64,000 nucleotides of DNA, from NCBI RefSeq assembly GCF_000527035.1, contig NZ_AZUK01000001.1, positions 2,972,501 through 3,036,500 of the forward strand. Direction: 5' to 3'. Shown piece by piece: positions 18,861 to 28,522 of the stretch. How positions within the stretch are numbered: the stretch's first letter is position 1; the number at the start of each line of letters is the position of its first letter. Under the pieces are notes generated by a model, which saw only the letters and a list, made by a program, of their open reading frames with translations, was not told where the DNA came from and did no database searches. Made by a program: the position numbers and the translations under genes. Source of the stretch: Tolumonas lignilytica. GTDB lineage: Bacteria; Pseudomonadota; Gammaproteobacteria; Enterobacterales; Aeromonadaceae.

Positions 18861-19685
18861 TCAGTGCGCGGTGGTGCGCATTTTTTCGGAACGGCCGCGT
18901 AACCATTCCAGCGTCAGCAGCATCGCAACAGATACCAGAATCAGCACGGTGGCGGCCGCCGCAATTGCGGGGCTGATGTTTTCGCGAATACCACTGAACA
19001 TCACCCGTGGCAACGTCGCCTGTTCCGGGCCGGCCAGATATAACGTCACGACCACTTCATCAAAACTGGTGGCAAAAGCGAACAATGCTCCTGAAATCAT
19101 GCCGGGGCCAATCAACGGCAAGGTCACCTTAAAGAACGTCAGCATTGGATCGGCTCCCAGACTGGCCGCGGCCCGGCTGAGATTCTTGTTATAACCTTGC
19201 AAGGTTGCGGTCACGGTAATGATCACAAATGGGATACCTAACACCGCATGTACCAGGATCAGCGAGAAATAGCTGTTGGACAGCCCCAGCGGGGCAAAAA
19301 ACAGATATGAAGACACACCGACAATTACCACCGGCACGACCATCGGGGAAATCAGAATACTGGTCAGCAGGGCTTTGCCTTTAAATTCGGCTCGGGTCAG
19401 GCCAATCGACGCTAACGTGCCAAAAAACATGGCGACCACGGTGGCAGCAGGGGAGACGATCATGCTGTTCATCAATGAACGCATCCACTCCTGTGAGGTA
19501 AAGAAGGTCTCATACCAGCGCAGCGACCAGCCTTGCAGCGGATAAACCAGAAAGGCACCACCGTTGAATGACAGCGGGATCATGATCAGCACCGGTAACA
19601 TCAGGAACAACAATACCAACCCGCAAATGCCACGATGTGACCAATACCAGAGCCGTTCAAAATTAGAAGCATAAGGTCTCAACAT
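18861..19685 (-). CDS. ABC permease, PotC-like
   Basis: This 274-residue inner-membrane permease of the spermidine/putrescine (PotC/PotI) class has six predicted helices. The EAA loop, which contacts the ATPase, is visible as NLSRAAASLGADPMLTFFKVTLPLIGPGMISG. It is the fourth gene of a minus-strand operon, 17 bases after the PotB-like gene. Together with that gene it would form the membrane pore. Family membership supports uptake of a polyamine or a related omega-amino compound; the neighbouring gabTD genes favour GABA or putrescine. Confidence 0.88.
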   Translation of the reverse strand: MLRPYASNFERLWYWSHRGICGLVLLFLMLPVLIMIPLSFNGGAFLVYPLQGWSLRWYETFFTSQEWMRSLMNSMIVSPAATVVAMFFGTLASIGLTRAEFKGKALLTSILISPMVVPVVIVGVSSYLFFAPLGLSNSYFSLILVHAVLGIPFVIITVTATLQGYNKNLSRAAASLGADPMLTFFKVTLPLIGPGMISGALFAFATSFDEVVVTLYLAGPEQATLPRVMFSGIRENISPAIAAAATVLILVSVAMLLTLEWLRGRSEKMRTTAH

Positions 19686-19702
19686 AATGTCATCCTTGTT
19701 TC

Positions 19703-20962
19703 TTAGCCTAGACGCAGGCGGTTTGCGCCTACCAACCAGCTATAAATTACGTATAAAACCAATGTTGCCAGCAGTAACAAGCCACCCAGTGCGGTTGCCA
19801 TGCCCCAGTTGATCGTGGTGTTGGTATAGAACGCGACAAAATAACTCACCATCTGATCATTCGGGCTACCCAGTAACGCCGGGGTAATGTAGTAACCGAT
19901 AGACAAAATGAACACCAGCAGGCAACCTGCGCCAATTCCGGCATAAGTCTGTGGCAGATACACCAGCCAGAAACTGATCATCGGTGGGCAACCCAATGAG
20001 ATGGCGGCGCGTTGATAACTGGCCGGAATATTTTTCATCACGCTATACAGCGGCAGGATCATAAATGGCAGCATAATATGCACCATGGCGACATACACGC
20101 CGAAGCGGTTGAAAACCAGATGCAGCGGTGAATCAATCACCCCGAGATGCTCAAGCAATTTATTCACCAGTCCATTGTTTTGCAGCAAGACAATCCAGGC
20201 TGCAACACGCACCAGAACTGATGTCCAGAATGGCAATAGCACACAAATCATCAGCAGGTTAGCGCTGCGGGCAGGCAGTGTCGCTAACAGATACGCCAGC
20301 GGATATGCGAGCACTAGGCACACGGCAGTGATCACCAAACTCATCCAGAAGGTGCGAAGAAACACGCTCTGATAGATTGCTTGATCATTTGACACTTTGA
20401 CGATGGCACCGGTCTGGTCTTTTTTCAGATCCAGTGAAGAGAGCAGATAGTTCGGTGTATAAGCCGAGCGATTACGATAGATGGCTTGCCAGTAAGTGCT
20501 ATCGCCCCAGCGTTTATCTAAGTCGATCAGGGCCTGTTTATACGAGGTGGTATTGGCGTCAAATGGCAGGCTGTCAGCGGTATTATTTAATAAACTGCGA
20601 TAACCGGATATTTCACTATTCAGACGTTTGCCCAGATTACCCAGCGCATCATTGTTGTTTGCTGTTTCAATATCTTTGGCTAACGCTTTGTAAATATCTT
20701 CTGGCGGTAAACCCTGACCATTCCAATCTGTCATTGCCGTTACAGTGGTTGGTAACAAGGCTGCAACCTCTGGATTGTCGATACTTTTTTTAAGCATGAC
20801 CACCAGCGGAACTAAAAAAACAACAACCAGAAAAATGATAAGCGGCAGAATCAGTCCAAAAGATTTAAGGCGATTGATGCGCTCAGCCCGATGCAATTTT
20901 GCCTTCAGGGATTCGGTATCCACAGGCTGGGGGAGTGTGTCCGAGATGGTTGATGACAGCAT
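19703..20962 (-). CDS. ABC permease, PotB-like, with long periplasmic insert
   Basis: This 419-residue permease of the PotB/PotH class is longer than the ~280 residues usual for PotB. After the first membrane helix (about residues 35-58) there is a soluble stretch of roughly 140 residues before the remaining five helices; such inserts occur in a subgroup of polyamine/opine-type permeases. The EAA loop is visible near ASYQRAAISLGCPPMISFWL. It sits between the binding-protein gene and the second permease gene. An Ala/Gly-rich final helix ends in WLVGANRLRLG. Confidence 0.86.
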   Translation of the reverse strand: MLSSTISDTLPQPVDTESLKAKLHRAERINRLKSFGLILPLIIFLVVVFLVPLVVMLKKSIDNPEVAALLPTTVTAMTDWNGQGLPPEDIYKALAKDIETANNNDALGNLGKRLNSEISGYRSLLNNTADSLPFDANTTSYKQALIDLDKRWGDSTYWQAIYRNRSAYTPNYLLSSLDLKKDQTGAIVKVSNDQAIYQSVFLRTFWMSLVITAVCLVLAYPLAYLLATLPARSANLLMICVLLPFWTSVLVRVAAWIVLLQNNGLVNKLLEHLGVIDSPLHLVFNRFGVYVAMVHIMLPFMILPLYSVMKNIPASYQRAAISLGCPPMISFWLVYLPQTYAGIGAGCLLVFILSIGYYITPALLGSPNDQMVSYFVAFYTNTTINWGMATALGGLLLLATLVLYVIYSWLVGANRLRLG

Positions 20963-21025
20963 AATGTTATTCCTGACAGACGGCGCTCAGGCCTGGATCA
21001 TTCCGTTGAAATCAGTGTTTAAGTT

Positions 21026-21054
21026 CGCTGCGGGCAGAAATGTCACCCGCAGCG
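21026..21054 (-). terminator. Stem-loop between binding-protein gene and first permease gene
   Basis: The nine-base GC-rich arms CGCTGCGGG and CCCGCAGCG lie just after the solute-binding-protein stop codon and lack a T-run. Such intercistronic hairpins commonly protect the upstream mRNA and reduce downstream expression, giving an excess of binding protein over permease. Confidence 0.6.
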
Positions 21055-21062
21055 AGAGCACA

Positions 21063-22097
21063 TTACTTCGCAGCCCAAGCGTTGAAGCGACGTTCCAGCT
21101 CTTCGCCATGATCCAGCCAGAAAGTCGGGTCAACGGCGACCGCTTGGCTCAGGTTGGCAGGAGAAGACGGGAGTGTGGCCGCCAATGTTGGGTCGATTTT
21201 GCTAGCAGCCGATTTATTGGTCGGGCCATAAGGGATCTGCTTGGCGTAATCGATCTGACTATCAGCTTTCACGGTAGAGGCAATGAATTTCATCGCCAGA
21301 TCTTTCTTCGGTGTGCCCTTAGGAACAACCCAGTATTCCACTTCATACAGGCCGCCATTCCAGGCAATATTCAGGTTCTTATTGCCTTCTTTCTGTGCAT
21401 TGGCAATACGACCGTTAAATGCGGACGTCATCACGACATCACCGGAAATCAGATACTGCGGTGCCTGTGCACCGGCTTCCCACCACTGAATGTTCGGTTT
21501 CAGCTCATCCAGTTTTTTGAAGGCACGATCCACACCGGCTGGGGTTGCCAACACGGCATAAACATCTTTCTGTGCAACGCCATCTGCCAGCAGCGCAGCT
21601 TCCAGCGCATATTTTGCTGTTTTACGCAGACCACGTTTGCCCGGGAATTTTTTGACGTCCCAGAAATCGGCCCAAGAGGTTGGTGCGGATTTCAGTTTGC
21701 TGGCGTCATAGGCAATCACGGTGGAGTAAACGAACATACCGACACCGCATTTTGTTGCAGCACCCGGAATGAAGTCTGATTTAGGGCCAATAACCTTGTA
21801 GTCTAGTTTTTCAAAGAAACCTTCATCACAACCACGTGCGACTTCAGATGATTCAACTTCGACTACATCCCATGAGACACTTTTGGTTTCCACCATGGCC
21901 TTCAGTTTTGCCATTTCCCCGTTGTATTCACCGGCAACGATTTTGGTGCCGGTCGCTTTAGTAAACGGTTCGTAATAGGCTTTAACCTGCGCTTCTTTAT
22001 TTGCACCACCAAAAGAAATAACAGACAGCTCATCTGCTTGTGCCGCAAAACAGGAACCGGCAGTCAACAGCGCTAAAATAGTACGAGTTGCTTTCAT
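21063..22097 (-). CDS. Periplasmic polyamine/GABA-type solute-binding protein
   Basis: This 344-residue secreted protein of the PotD/PotF-like binding-protein family has a signal peptide cut near SCFAAQA-DELS. The mature protein begins with the typical ELSVISFGGANKEAQ. Later segments such as GVGMFVYSTVIAYD, FPGKRGLRK and WWEAGAQAPQYLISGDV match the two-lobed family fold. Two starts are possible. The ATG at 22106 directly abuts AAGG, while the ATG at 22097 has AAGGA about 8 bases away and begins MKATRTI, so I prefer 22097. The ligand is inferred from context only. Confidence 0.88.
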   Translation of the reverse strand: MKATRTILALLTAGSCFAAQADELSVISFGGANKEAQVKAYYEPFTKATGTKIVAGEYNGEMAKLKAMVETKSVSWDVVEVESSEVARGCDEGFFEKLDYKVIGPKSDFIPGAATKCGVGMFVYSTVIAYDASKLKSAPTSWADFWDVKKFPGKRGLRKTAKYALEAALLADGVAQKDVYAVLATPAGVDRAFKKLDELKPNIQWWEAGAQAPQYLISGDVVMTSAFNGRIANAQKEGNKNLNIAWNGGLYEVEYWVVPKGTPKKDLAMKFIASTVKADSQIDYAKQIPYGPTNKSAASKIDPTLAATLPSSPANLSQAVAVDPTFWLDHGEELERRFNAWAAK

Positions 22098-22131
22098 CGA
22101 TATCATCCTTGTTTAGTGTTTAGGTGGAACC

Positions 22132-23226
22132 TTAATCCAGCATATCGAGGGCGCGGACATGATCCTGCTGCCACCCGATAGAGAGCTTATCGCCAAGTCT
22201 GATGGTTGGATCAAACTGGCTAACGGGCATTTTCACGATAAAATCAGAACTGCCACAGGTATCAATACAAAGACGGATGTGATCGCCTAAGTAAATGAAT
22301 TCTTTTAGTTGTCCGCTGACGACGTTGTCGCACTGCTGGCTGGCAGCACCAAGTAGAATTCGTTCTGGGCGAATAGACAGTGTTGTTTTTTCACCTCGGC
22401 CCGCAACATTGATGGCCAGCGATTTAATCAATGCCCCATCCTGCATCCGTACCAGACAGTGACCGCCATCGATACTTTCGACGACGCCCTGCAAGCGGTT
22501 GTTCTCGCCAATAAATTGCGCCACAAATGCATTCTTGGGTTCTTCATACAGGGCTTTCGGGCTGTCGATTTGTTGGATCTCACCCTTATGGAAAACGGCA
22601 ACCCGATCTGACATGGTCAGTGCTTCAGACTGGTCATGTGTGACATAGACAATGGTCAGGCCGAATTTTTCATGCAGATGTTTGATTTCCATCTGCATGT
22701 GCTCGCGAAGCTGCTTGTCCAGCGCGCCTAAAGGTTCATCCATCAAAACCAGCTTAGGTTCAAAGACCAGCGCACGGGCCAGAGCGACACGTTGCTGCTG
22801 ACCACCAGAGAGTTGTGCCGGATACCGATGACCAAAACTGTCCATTTTGATCATGGCCAACGCTTCCTGCACTTTCTCCTGAATATCTGCTTTAGCCAGT
22901 CGGCGAACGAACAGAGGGAATGCGACGTTTTCCGCTACGGTCATATGTGGAAATAAAGCGTAGTTCTGAAACACCATCCCGATATCACGTTTATGAGGCG
23001 GCTGATTATTCAGTAACTTACCACCTAACGTGATTTCACCACTGGTCGCAGTCTCAAAACCGGCCAACATCATCAGGCTGGTGGTTTTTCCTGAACCACT
23101 CGGCCCCAGTAAAGTGAGAAACTCACCACGACGGATGTTCAGATTAAGATCTTTGACAATGAGCGTTTCGCCATCATAGCTTTTCTGTACGTTGCGAAAC
23201 TGAACAAATGGCGTTTGTTGTTTCAT
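22132..23226 (-). CDS. ABC importer ATPase, PotA-like
   Basis: This 364-residue ATP-binding subunit energises the importer encoded downstream. The Walker A motif GPSGSGKTT is near residue 39, the Q-loop is in GMVFQNYALFPHM, the signature is LSGGQQQRVALARAL, the Walker B is LVLMDEPLGALD, and the switch histidine is in VTHDQSEA. A TOBE-type regulatory domain occupies the C-terminal third. It is the first gene of the four-gene minus-strand operon. The 540 bases upstream carry the presumed promoter. Confidence 0.9.
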   Translation of the reverse strand: MKQQTPFVQFRNVQKSYDGETLIVKDLNLNIRRGEFLTLLGPSGSGKTTSLMMLAGFETATSGEITLGGKLLNNQPPHKRDIGMVFQNYALFPHMTVAENVAFPLFVRRLAKADIQEKVQEALAMIKMDSFGHRYPAQLSGGQQQRVALARALVFEPKLVLMDEPLGALDKQLREHMQMEIKHLHEKFGLTIVYVTHDQSEALTMSDRVAVFHKGEIQQIDSPKALYEEPKNAFVAQFIGENNRLQGVVESIDGGHCLVRMQDGALIKSLAINVAGRGEKTTLSIRPERILLGAASQQCDNVVSGQLKEFIYLGDHIRLCIDTCGSSDFIVKMPVSQFDPTIRLGDKLSIGWQQDHVRALDMLD

Positions 23227-23769
23227 AGGGTTCTCTTCTCGTCGTTAGGTTAACGATGCTTCAGCAAGATGTGTGCTAAAGAATTAAAAGAGCGCCAACT
23301 TATCGGCCGGGGCACGATTGTGCTTATCAGTTCCGTTGATGTAGCCAGCAGTCTGGAACCACTATAGGGGCGGGATTTAGGTGTAAAAAGCGCAATCTGT
23401 AAATGTTTACATTGATAAAAATAGAACAAAAACGGGTGCTATCAAGGCTTGTTAAATAGATAACAATATGGGAAAAAGGAAGGTTTTTGAGATGTATTTT
23501 TGAGAAAGATTTGGCACTAAATTGCATCAACGCTCTGCATTATACGATTTTTTGCCCTGAAAGGTAGCCCCACAATAGGGTTTGTGTAGTAATTTGGTGC
23601 TGTTTGCTTTTTATTCTGATGAGGTGGTCTAAATTAGTGCAATGATGAATCAATCCTGTTGCCAATTGATCTAGGCCGTATCTAAAAACGTATAGTAAAA
23701 AATCATGTTCTATCAATATGTTAATTGACGCCAGCGCCATGTTTAGCTGGCTTAAACAGAGGATGAAAA
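23227..23769. promoter_or_regulatory. Intergenic control region between the ABC operon and ybgA
   Basis: This 543-base stretch separates divergent operons. I see no convincing gene: the short minus-strand frames here lack ribosome sites and family character. It contains a perfect palindrome TGTAAATGTTTACA at 23398-23411, which resembles an operator for a dimeric regulator, within an AT-rich segment. The promoters of both operons must lie here, but I cannot place them with confidence. Confidence 0.4.
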
Positions 23770-24723
23770 ATGTCTATATTTAATCCACTGCAAATTCAGG
23801 TAGGCGTTAGTGCCTGTTTACTCGGGCAACAGGTTCGCTTTGATGGTGGCCACAAACGCTCTGAATTTGTTGAAAAAGAACTGAGCCGTTATTTTTCCTT
23901 TATTCCTGTCTGTCCGGAGTTAGCCATTGGGTTGGGCGTGCCCCGAAAAGCAATCCGACTGGTCAAAAGAAATGAAATGATCCATGTTGAGGCAAGCGAT
24001 GGCAGTTTTGATGTCACAGAAAAACTGACTGCGTTTGCACAAAATAAAACAGCAGAATTGGGTCATCTTGCAGGGTATATCCTTTGTGCAAAATCGCCCA
24101 GTTGTGGCATGGAGCGAGTGAGAGTCTATTCACCGCAAGGTTCGGTAAAAGAGGGTCGTGGTGTTTTTGCCCGTATCTTGATGGCACAAAACCCTTTGTT
24201 GCCGGTCGAAGAAGACGGGCGGTTATGTGATCCGCTATTGCGTGAAAATTTTGTCACGCGGGTCTTTGCCTATCATGACTGGCTTAGTTTAAAGCATGAC
24301 GGCATCACGCGGGGTAAACTGATTGCTTTTCATTCCCGCTATAAATATCTGCTGTTCGCTCACCAACCATCAGCATACAAGGCATTAGGTAAATTGCTGG
24401 GTGATTCAGTCACCTTCTCATTGGAACAACTTTCAGACCGTTATATTTCAGGGCTAATGCAGGGGCTGCAACATCCAATTAGCAGGAAGAATCATACTAA
24501 TGTATTGCAACATCTGCAGGGCTATTTCAAAAAACAGCTCACACCAGAACAAAAGACGGAGCTGCATAACACCATTGATAAATACCGGCGGGGATTGGTA
24601 CCTCTCATGGTGCCGATGATATTGCTCCAACATTATCTGCGGGAGTATCCCAATCCTTATCTGACCGCTCAGGTTTACCTGAATCCGCATCCGGAAGATC
24701 TTGCACTGCGTTACGGATTATAA
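23770..24723 (+). CDS. ybgA: DUF523-DUF1722 protein, YbgA-like
   Basis: This 317-residue protein fuses an N-terminal DUF523 domain (about residues 8-160) and a C-terminal DUF1722 domain (about 190-310), as in fused YbgA-type proteins. Conserved cysteines occur in VSACLLG, PVCPELAIGLG and CAKSPSCGME, suggesting a metal or iron-sulfur site. The E. coli ybgA gene also lies next to phr, and here it is 12 bases upstream of the photolyase gene, so co-expression and a role in UV response or tRNA/DNA maintenance are suggested by context. The biochemical role is not settled to my knowledge. Confidence 0.9.
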   Translation: MSIFNPLQIQVGVSACLLGQQVRFDGGHKRSEFVEKELSRYFSFIPVCPELAIGLGVPRKAIRLVKRNEMIHVEASDGSFDVTEKLTAFAQNKTAELGHLAGYILCAKSPSCGMERVRVYSPQGSVKEGRGVFARILMAQNPLLPVEEDGRLCDPLLRENFVTRVFAYHDWLSLKHDGITRGKLIAFHSRYKYLLFAHQPSAYKALGKLLGDSVTFSLEQLSDRYISGLMQGLQHPISRKNHTNVLQHLQGYFKKQLTPEQKTELHNTIDKYRRGLVPLMVPMILLQHYLREYPNPYLTAQVYLNPHPEDLALRYGL

Positions 24724-24735
24724 GGAGAATCGAGC

Positions 24736-26133
24736 ATGTCATCACTGGTCTGGTTTCGGGATGATCTGCGTACCTATGATCATCCGGCACTGTATGCTGC
24801 CAGCTTGCAAGTCGAGCCTGTGCAAGCCGTCTATTTTATCACGCCCGAGCAATGGCAACGGCATGATCTGGCACCGATCCGTGCGGATTTACTGGAACGA
24901 CATCTGAATTCCGTCGGTCAGACACTGGCGGAGTTGGGCATTCTGTTGCATGTCATCACTGTGGCAGATTATGCGGCGATTCCATCCGCACTGGGTAAAC
25001 TCTGTTCGCAACATCAGATATCCCGCCTGTATGCCAACCGGGAGATCGGCATATATGAGTTAAAGCGTGATGTGGCTGTGCAGGAACAATGTGAACGGCA
25101 AAATATTCACTGTCACTGGTTTGATGCCCGCTGTCTGTTTGCACCGGGATCTGTGCTGACGGGCAGTGGCGAAATGTTCAAGGTTTACACGCCGTTTAGC
25201 CGAGCCTGGCTGAAAAAGCTGATGACGGAAGGCTATCAGATCTGGCCGCAACCAGCAGTACAGGGAGCTCCCTTGGATTGGCAATTAATATCCATCCATT
25301 ATCCTAAAGTTTCCGCGCAAAGCTGGCTTGGCAGTGAAAAAGAAGTGCTCAACCAGTTACAACAATTTGCTGATGACAAACTGATTAATTACACAACGCA
25401 GCGCGATTTTCCGGCGATCAATGGAACCAGCCAACTTTCGCCCTATCTGTCGCTGGGTGTCATCACTGTTCGTCAGTGCCTTTCTGTGATGCAGGACGTA
25501 TTGGCACGGATTCCATTTGAAAAAAACGAGCCAGGATTCAGCTGGCTTAACGAGCTGATTTGGCGTGAATTCTATCAGCATGTGCTGGTGGCGTATCCGC
25601 GGGTTTGTATGCATAAGGGGTTTAAACCGGAAACCGATTCAATCCGCTGGCCCAACAATCAAGCGTTCTTTAGCGCATGGTGCGAGGGGAAAACCGGCTA
25701 TCCGATAGTGGATGCAGCAATGCGTTGTTTAAATCAAACGGGGTGGATGCATAATCGCCTGCGGATGATTGTGGCCTCTTTTCTGGTCAAGGATCTGCAT
25801 ATTGACTGGCGCTGGGGTGAACGCTATTTCATGCAACATCTGATCGACGGTGAGCTTGCCGCTAATAATGGTGGCTGGCAGTGGGCTGCGAGTACCGGTG
25901 CCGATGCTGCACCTTATTTCCGTATCTTTAACCCGACCACGCAAGGGCAGAAATTTGATGAACGGGGGATATTCATTAAACGCTGGCTGCCGGAACTGAG
26001 TCTGGTCCCAGAGAAATACATCCACACTCCACATGACTGGTTGCGGCGATTTGAACCGTCAACCCGTTATCCCGCACCCATCGTGGAGCATGCACGTGCC
26101 CGTGAAATCACACTGTCCTTGTTTAAAACATAG
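24736..26133 (+). CDS. phrB: Deoxyribodipyrimidine photolyase
   Basis: PhrB repairs UV-induced cyclobutane pyrimidine dimers using FADH- and blue light. The 465-residue protein has an N-terminal alpha/beta antenna domain beginning SSLVWFRDDLRTYDHPAL and a C-terminal helical FAD domain. The segments MHNRLRMIVASFLVKDL, DWRWGERYF, NNGGWQWAASTGADAAPYFRIFNP and KFDERGIFIKRWLPEL match class I CPD photolyases. AAGGAG precedes the ATG. It is the second gene of an operon with ybgA. Confidence 0.96.
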   Translation: MSSLVWFRDDLRTYDHPALYAASLQVEPVQAVYFITPEQWQRHDLAPIRADLLERHLNSVGQTLAELGILLHVITVADYAAIPSALGKLCSQHQISRLYANREIGIYELKRDVAVQEQCERQNIHCHWFDARCLFAPGSVLTGSGEMFKVYTPFSRAWLKKLMTEGYQIWPQPAVQGAPLDWQLISIHYPKVSAQSWLGSEKEVLNQLQQFADDKLINYTTQRDFPAINGTSQLSPYLSLGVITVRQCLSVMQDVLARIPFEKNEPGFSWLNELIWREFYQHVLVAYPRVCMHKGFKPETDSIRWPNNQAFFSAWCEGKTGYPIVDAAMRCLNQTGWMHNRLRMIVASFLVKDLHIDWRWGERYFMQHLIDGELAANNGGWQWAASTGADAAPYFRIFNPTTQGQKFDERGIFIKRWLPELSLVPEKYIHTPHDWLRRFEPSTRYPAPIVEHARAREITLSLFKT

Positions 26134-26156
26134 CGCCACAAATTAAGTGTGGCCGA

Positions 26157-26182
26157 AAGGGAAAGTCCATATGCTTTCCCTT
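26157..26182. terminator. Hairpin between convergent phrB and lysE-type genes
   Basis: The perfect 9-bp arms AAGGGAAAG and CTTTCCCTT have an 8-base loop. A second small hairpin (GCCACA/TGTGGC, 26135-26153) precedes it. There is no U-run on either strand, so termination may be bidirectional and inefficient. Confidence 0.45.
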
Positions 26183-26198
26183 GGGTAACCTATTCCTG

Positions 26199-26816
26199 TT
26201 ACGCCATCAGTAAATGCACAACATCGAACAGGATGAAGCCGGCAAACAACGCAAACACGGCGGCAGAAAAATAATCTACCCAGCATTTGTGTGTACTGTA
26301 GTACTGACGAATGCGGGCCAGCGTAAACATCTTTCCAACCAGAAAGAACCAGAGCAACGACTCAACAAATATCAGGATGAGGATCTTCGCGGTCAGTGCG
26401 GAGCTGCCACCAATGCCTGGAATTGAGGAAAATATACTGGTGAAATAGATCACCGCTTTGGGGTTAGCCAGATTAGTCAGTATGCCTTTCACCAATACGT
26501 TCTGGAGTTGTTCTCCGGTGGCAGACAGATCCTGCAGCGGGTGTTTAGCTGAACGGTAAATATCCACGGCCAGTTTCAGCAGATAAATAGCACCTGTCGT
26601 CATGATCCCCAGTTTGGCATACGGGAATTGCTCAAACAGCAGATTGAGCCCTAGTAGAGTCAAGGTTGCCCAGATCAGAATACCCACCGCGACGCCACCA
26701 GCTGATTCAATTAAATGACGGAGACGACCGGAGAGGGCAGTTCTGGATACAAAGAAAAAATCCGGCCCCGGTGCCGCCAGTGCGCATAAATGGATCACAA
26801 ATAAACTCAGTAACAT
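26199..26816 (-). CDS. LysE/RhtB-family amino-acid exporter
   Basis: This 205-residue integral membrane protein has about six hydrophobic helices. The family signature APGPDFFFVSRTALSGRLRHLIESAGGVAVG lies at residues 15-45, followed by LTNLANPKAVIYFTSIF. Members export amino acids or related compounds such as threonine and homoserine lactones. A MocR-type regulator gene diverges from it, which suggests regulation by an amino-acid or amine ligand bound through PLP chemistry. The substrate cannot be read from the sequence. Confidence 0.88.
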   Translation of the reverse strand: MLLSLFVIHLCALAAPGPDFFFVSRTALSGRLRHLIESAGGVAVGILIWATLTLLGLNLLFEQFPYAKLGIMTTGAIYLLKLAVDIYRSAKHPLQDLSATGEQLQNVLVKGILTNLANPKAVIYFTSIFSSIPGIGGSSALTAKILILIFVESLLWFFLVGKMFTLARIRQYYSTHKCWVDYFSAAVFALFAGFILFDVVHLLMA

Positions 26817-26964
26817 GAACGGCTTCCCCTGAAAAACAATGACGAATTAACACCGGTGTGCGCGCAGTATAAGAATCGCGAAGCAATGGTAACAGATGCA
26901 GATAATATGATTTTTAATGGGTACAGATTTATACTATTACTATCGTCCACCCCATCTATATGCC

Positions 26965-28392
26965 ATGACCGACACAACACGGCTTTACCTGCAACTGGCT
27001 GATAAAATTGCGGCTGCCATCCGACAGGGGATCATTGCGCCGAGCAGTAAATTGTTGTCGGTTCGCGATTGCGCCCGTCAGCGTAAATTGAGCATCAATA
27101 CAGTGACGACTGCGTATCGTTTGCTGGAAGACAAAGGGTTGATCGAAGCGCGATCTAAATCCGGTTATTTTGTCCGTGCTCAATTGCCGGAGCCGACACA
27201 GCCGATAAAACCCTCAAGGGCAGACGAAAGGCAGGCCGATACGCTGAACGCCTTTATTGACGCCATCCTGTCTCATCAGAATCAACCGGAATACGTAGAT
27301 TTTGGTCTGGCTTGTCCGCGTGGAAAGGTGTTTTATCCGAGCGAACGACTCTCACGGTTGACGGCTGGTATTTTGCGTAAGCAAAGTGATCTGGTGGCAA
27401 AATATGCGTTACCACCCGGTTCGCTGACACTCCGGCAGCAAATTGCGCAACGGTTGATCCAGTTGGGCGTGTCTGTCAGTGCGGACGAGCTGATCCTGAC
27501 GCACGGAGTGCTTGATGCGTTAAATCTGGCTATCCGTGCTGTGACCAAACCCGGTTCTACCGTGGCAGTGGAAACACCGACCTACTTTAATCTGTATCCT
27601 TTATTGGAAACATTGGGGGTGAACTGGCTGGAGATCACGACCCATCCGTTAACCGGCATGGATCTGGATGAACTGGAAGCGACTCTGCAACAGACCCCGA
27701 TTGCAGCGATTATTACGATCCCGACCGTGCATAACCCGCTCGGTTTTACCATGAGTCGTGATAACAAGGCTCGTCTGGCAAAAATGGCCAATCAGTATCA
27801 GGTGCCGGTCATTGAAGATGCCCAGCATGCCGACCTGCAGTTTGTAAACCCGCCCGAGCCGTTATTAAAAGCCTATGATGAAGGTGGCTGGGTGATGACC
27901 AGTGCGAGTTACACCAAAACACTGGCTCCTGATTTTCGTATCGGCTGGATCGCCCCTGGGCGGTTTCATGACACGATCCGTAAACTGAAATTTCTTACCA
28001 GTGTGGCGGAATCTAGTCTGCTTTCTGAGGCCATTGCACAATTTCTCGAAAATGGCGGTTATGAGCGTCATCTGCGTAATCTGCGACGGTTATATGCCAT
28101 GCAAATCGATCATATTCGCAGCCTGATTGCCCAACATTTTCCTGTGGGTACCCGAGCCAGCCAGCCGACTGGCGGCTTTATTCTCTGGCTGGAATTACCG
28201 GAACATATTAACAGTCTGGAATTAGCTCGCCGGGCGCTGGCAGAACATATCGTTTGTATTCCCGGTTTGCTCTATTCAACCAGTCAGCGTTATCAGCACT
28301 GTTTACGTCTGACCTGCTGTTTTGAAATGTCAGAGAAATACATTCAGGGATTGGCACGGTTAGGGGCGATAGCTTGTGAACTCGCGAGCTAA
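26965..28392 (+). CDS. MocR-type GntR regulator with aminotransferase domain
   Basis: This transcription regulator has an N-terminal GntR winged helix (LYLQLADKIAAAIRQG to KSGYFV) joined by a linker to a fold-type-I PLP aminotransferase domain (about residues 95-470). VHNPLGFTMS supplies the NP motif and SASYTKTLAPDFRIGW supplies the PLP-binding lysine. MocR proteins bind PLP and an amino substrate to control nearby genes. The frame also runs from an ATG at 26917, giving 491 residues, but neither ATG has a clear ribosome site and 26965 places the HTH at the normal distance. It is divergent from the LysE-type exporter gene, its likely target. Confidence 0.86.
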   Translation: MTDTTRLYLQLADKIAAAIRQGIIAPSSKLLSVRDCARQRKLSINTVTTAYRLLEDKGLIEARSKSGYFVRAQLPEPTQPIKPSRADERQADTLNAFIDAILSHQNQPEYVDFGLACPRGKVFYPSERLSRLTAGILRKQSDLVAKYALPPGSLTLRQQIAQRLIQLGVSVSADELILTHGVLDALNLAIRAVTKPGSTVAVETPTYFNLYPLLETLGVNWLEITTHPLTGMDLDELEATLQQTPIAAIITIPTVHNPLGFTMSRDNKARLAKMANQYQVPVIEDAQHADLQFVNPPEPLLKAYDEGGWVMTSASYTKTLAPDFRIGWIAPGRFHDTIRKLKFLTSVAESSLLSEAIAQFLENGGYERHLRNLRRLYAMQIDHIRSLIAQHFPVGTRASQPTGGFILWLELPEHINSLELARRALAEHIVCIPGLLYSTSQRYQHCLRLTCCFEMSEKYIQGLARLGAIACELAS

Positions 28393-28442
28393 GCAAGAGG
28401 AAAACACATTTTAAGGAAATTAAAACTGGGGTGGAAAGAAGA

Positions 28443-28518
28443 TGGCTCCCTCGACTGGACTCGAACCAGTGACATACGGATTAACAGTCCGCCGTTCTAC
28501 CGACTGAACTACGAGGGA
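28443..28518 (-). tRNA. tRNA-Asn (GUU), copy 1
   Basis: This 76-base cloverleaf has CCA encoded, acceptor TCCCTCG/CGAGGGA and anticodon GTT within GACTGTTAATC. Its sequence is identical to the copies at 28614 and 29135. Confidence 0.96.
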
Positions 28519-28522
28519 AAAG

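Noticed and set aside
23327..23740. Two short minus-strand frames upstream of the ABC operon
   Set aside because: No ribosome sites, no recognisable domains; AT-rich control region.
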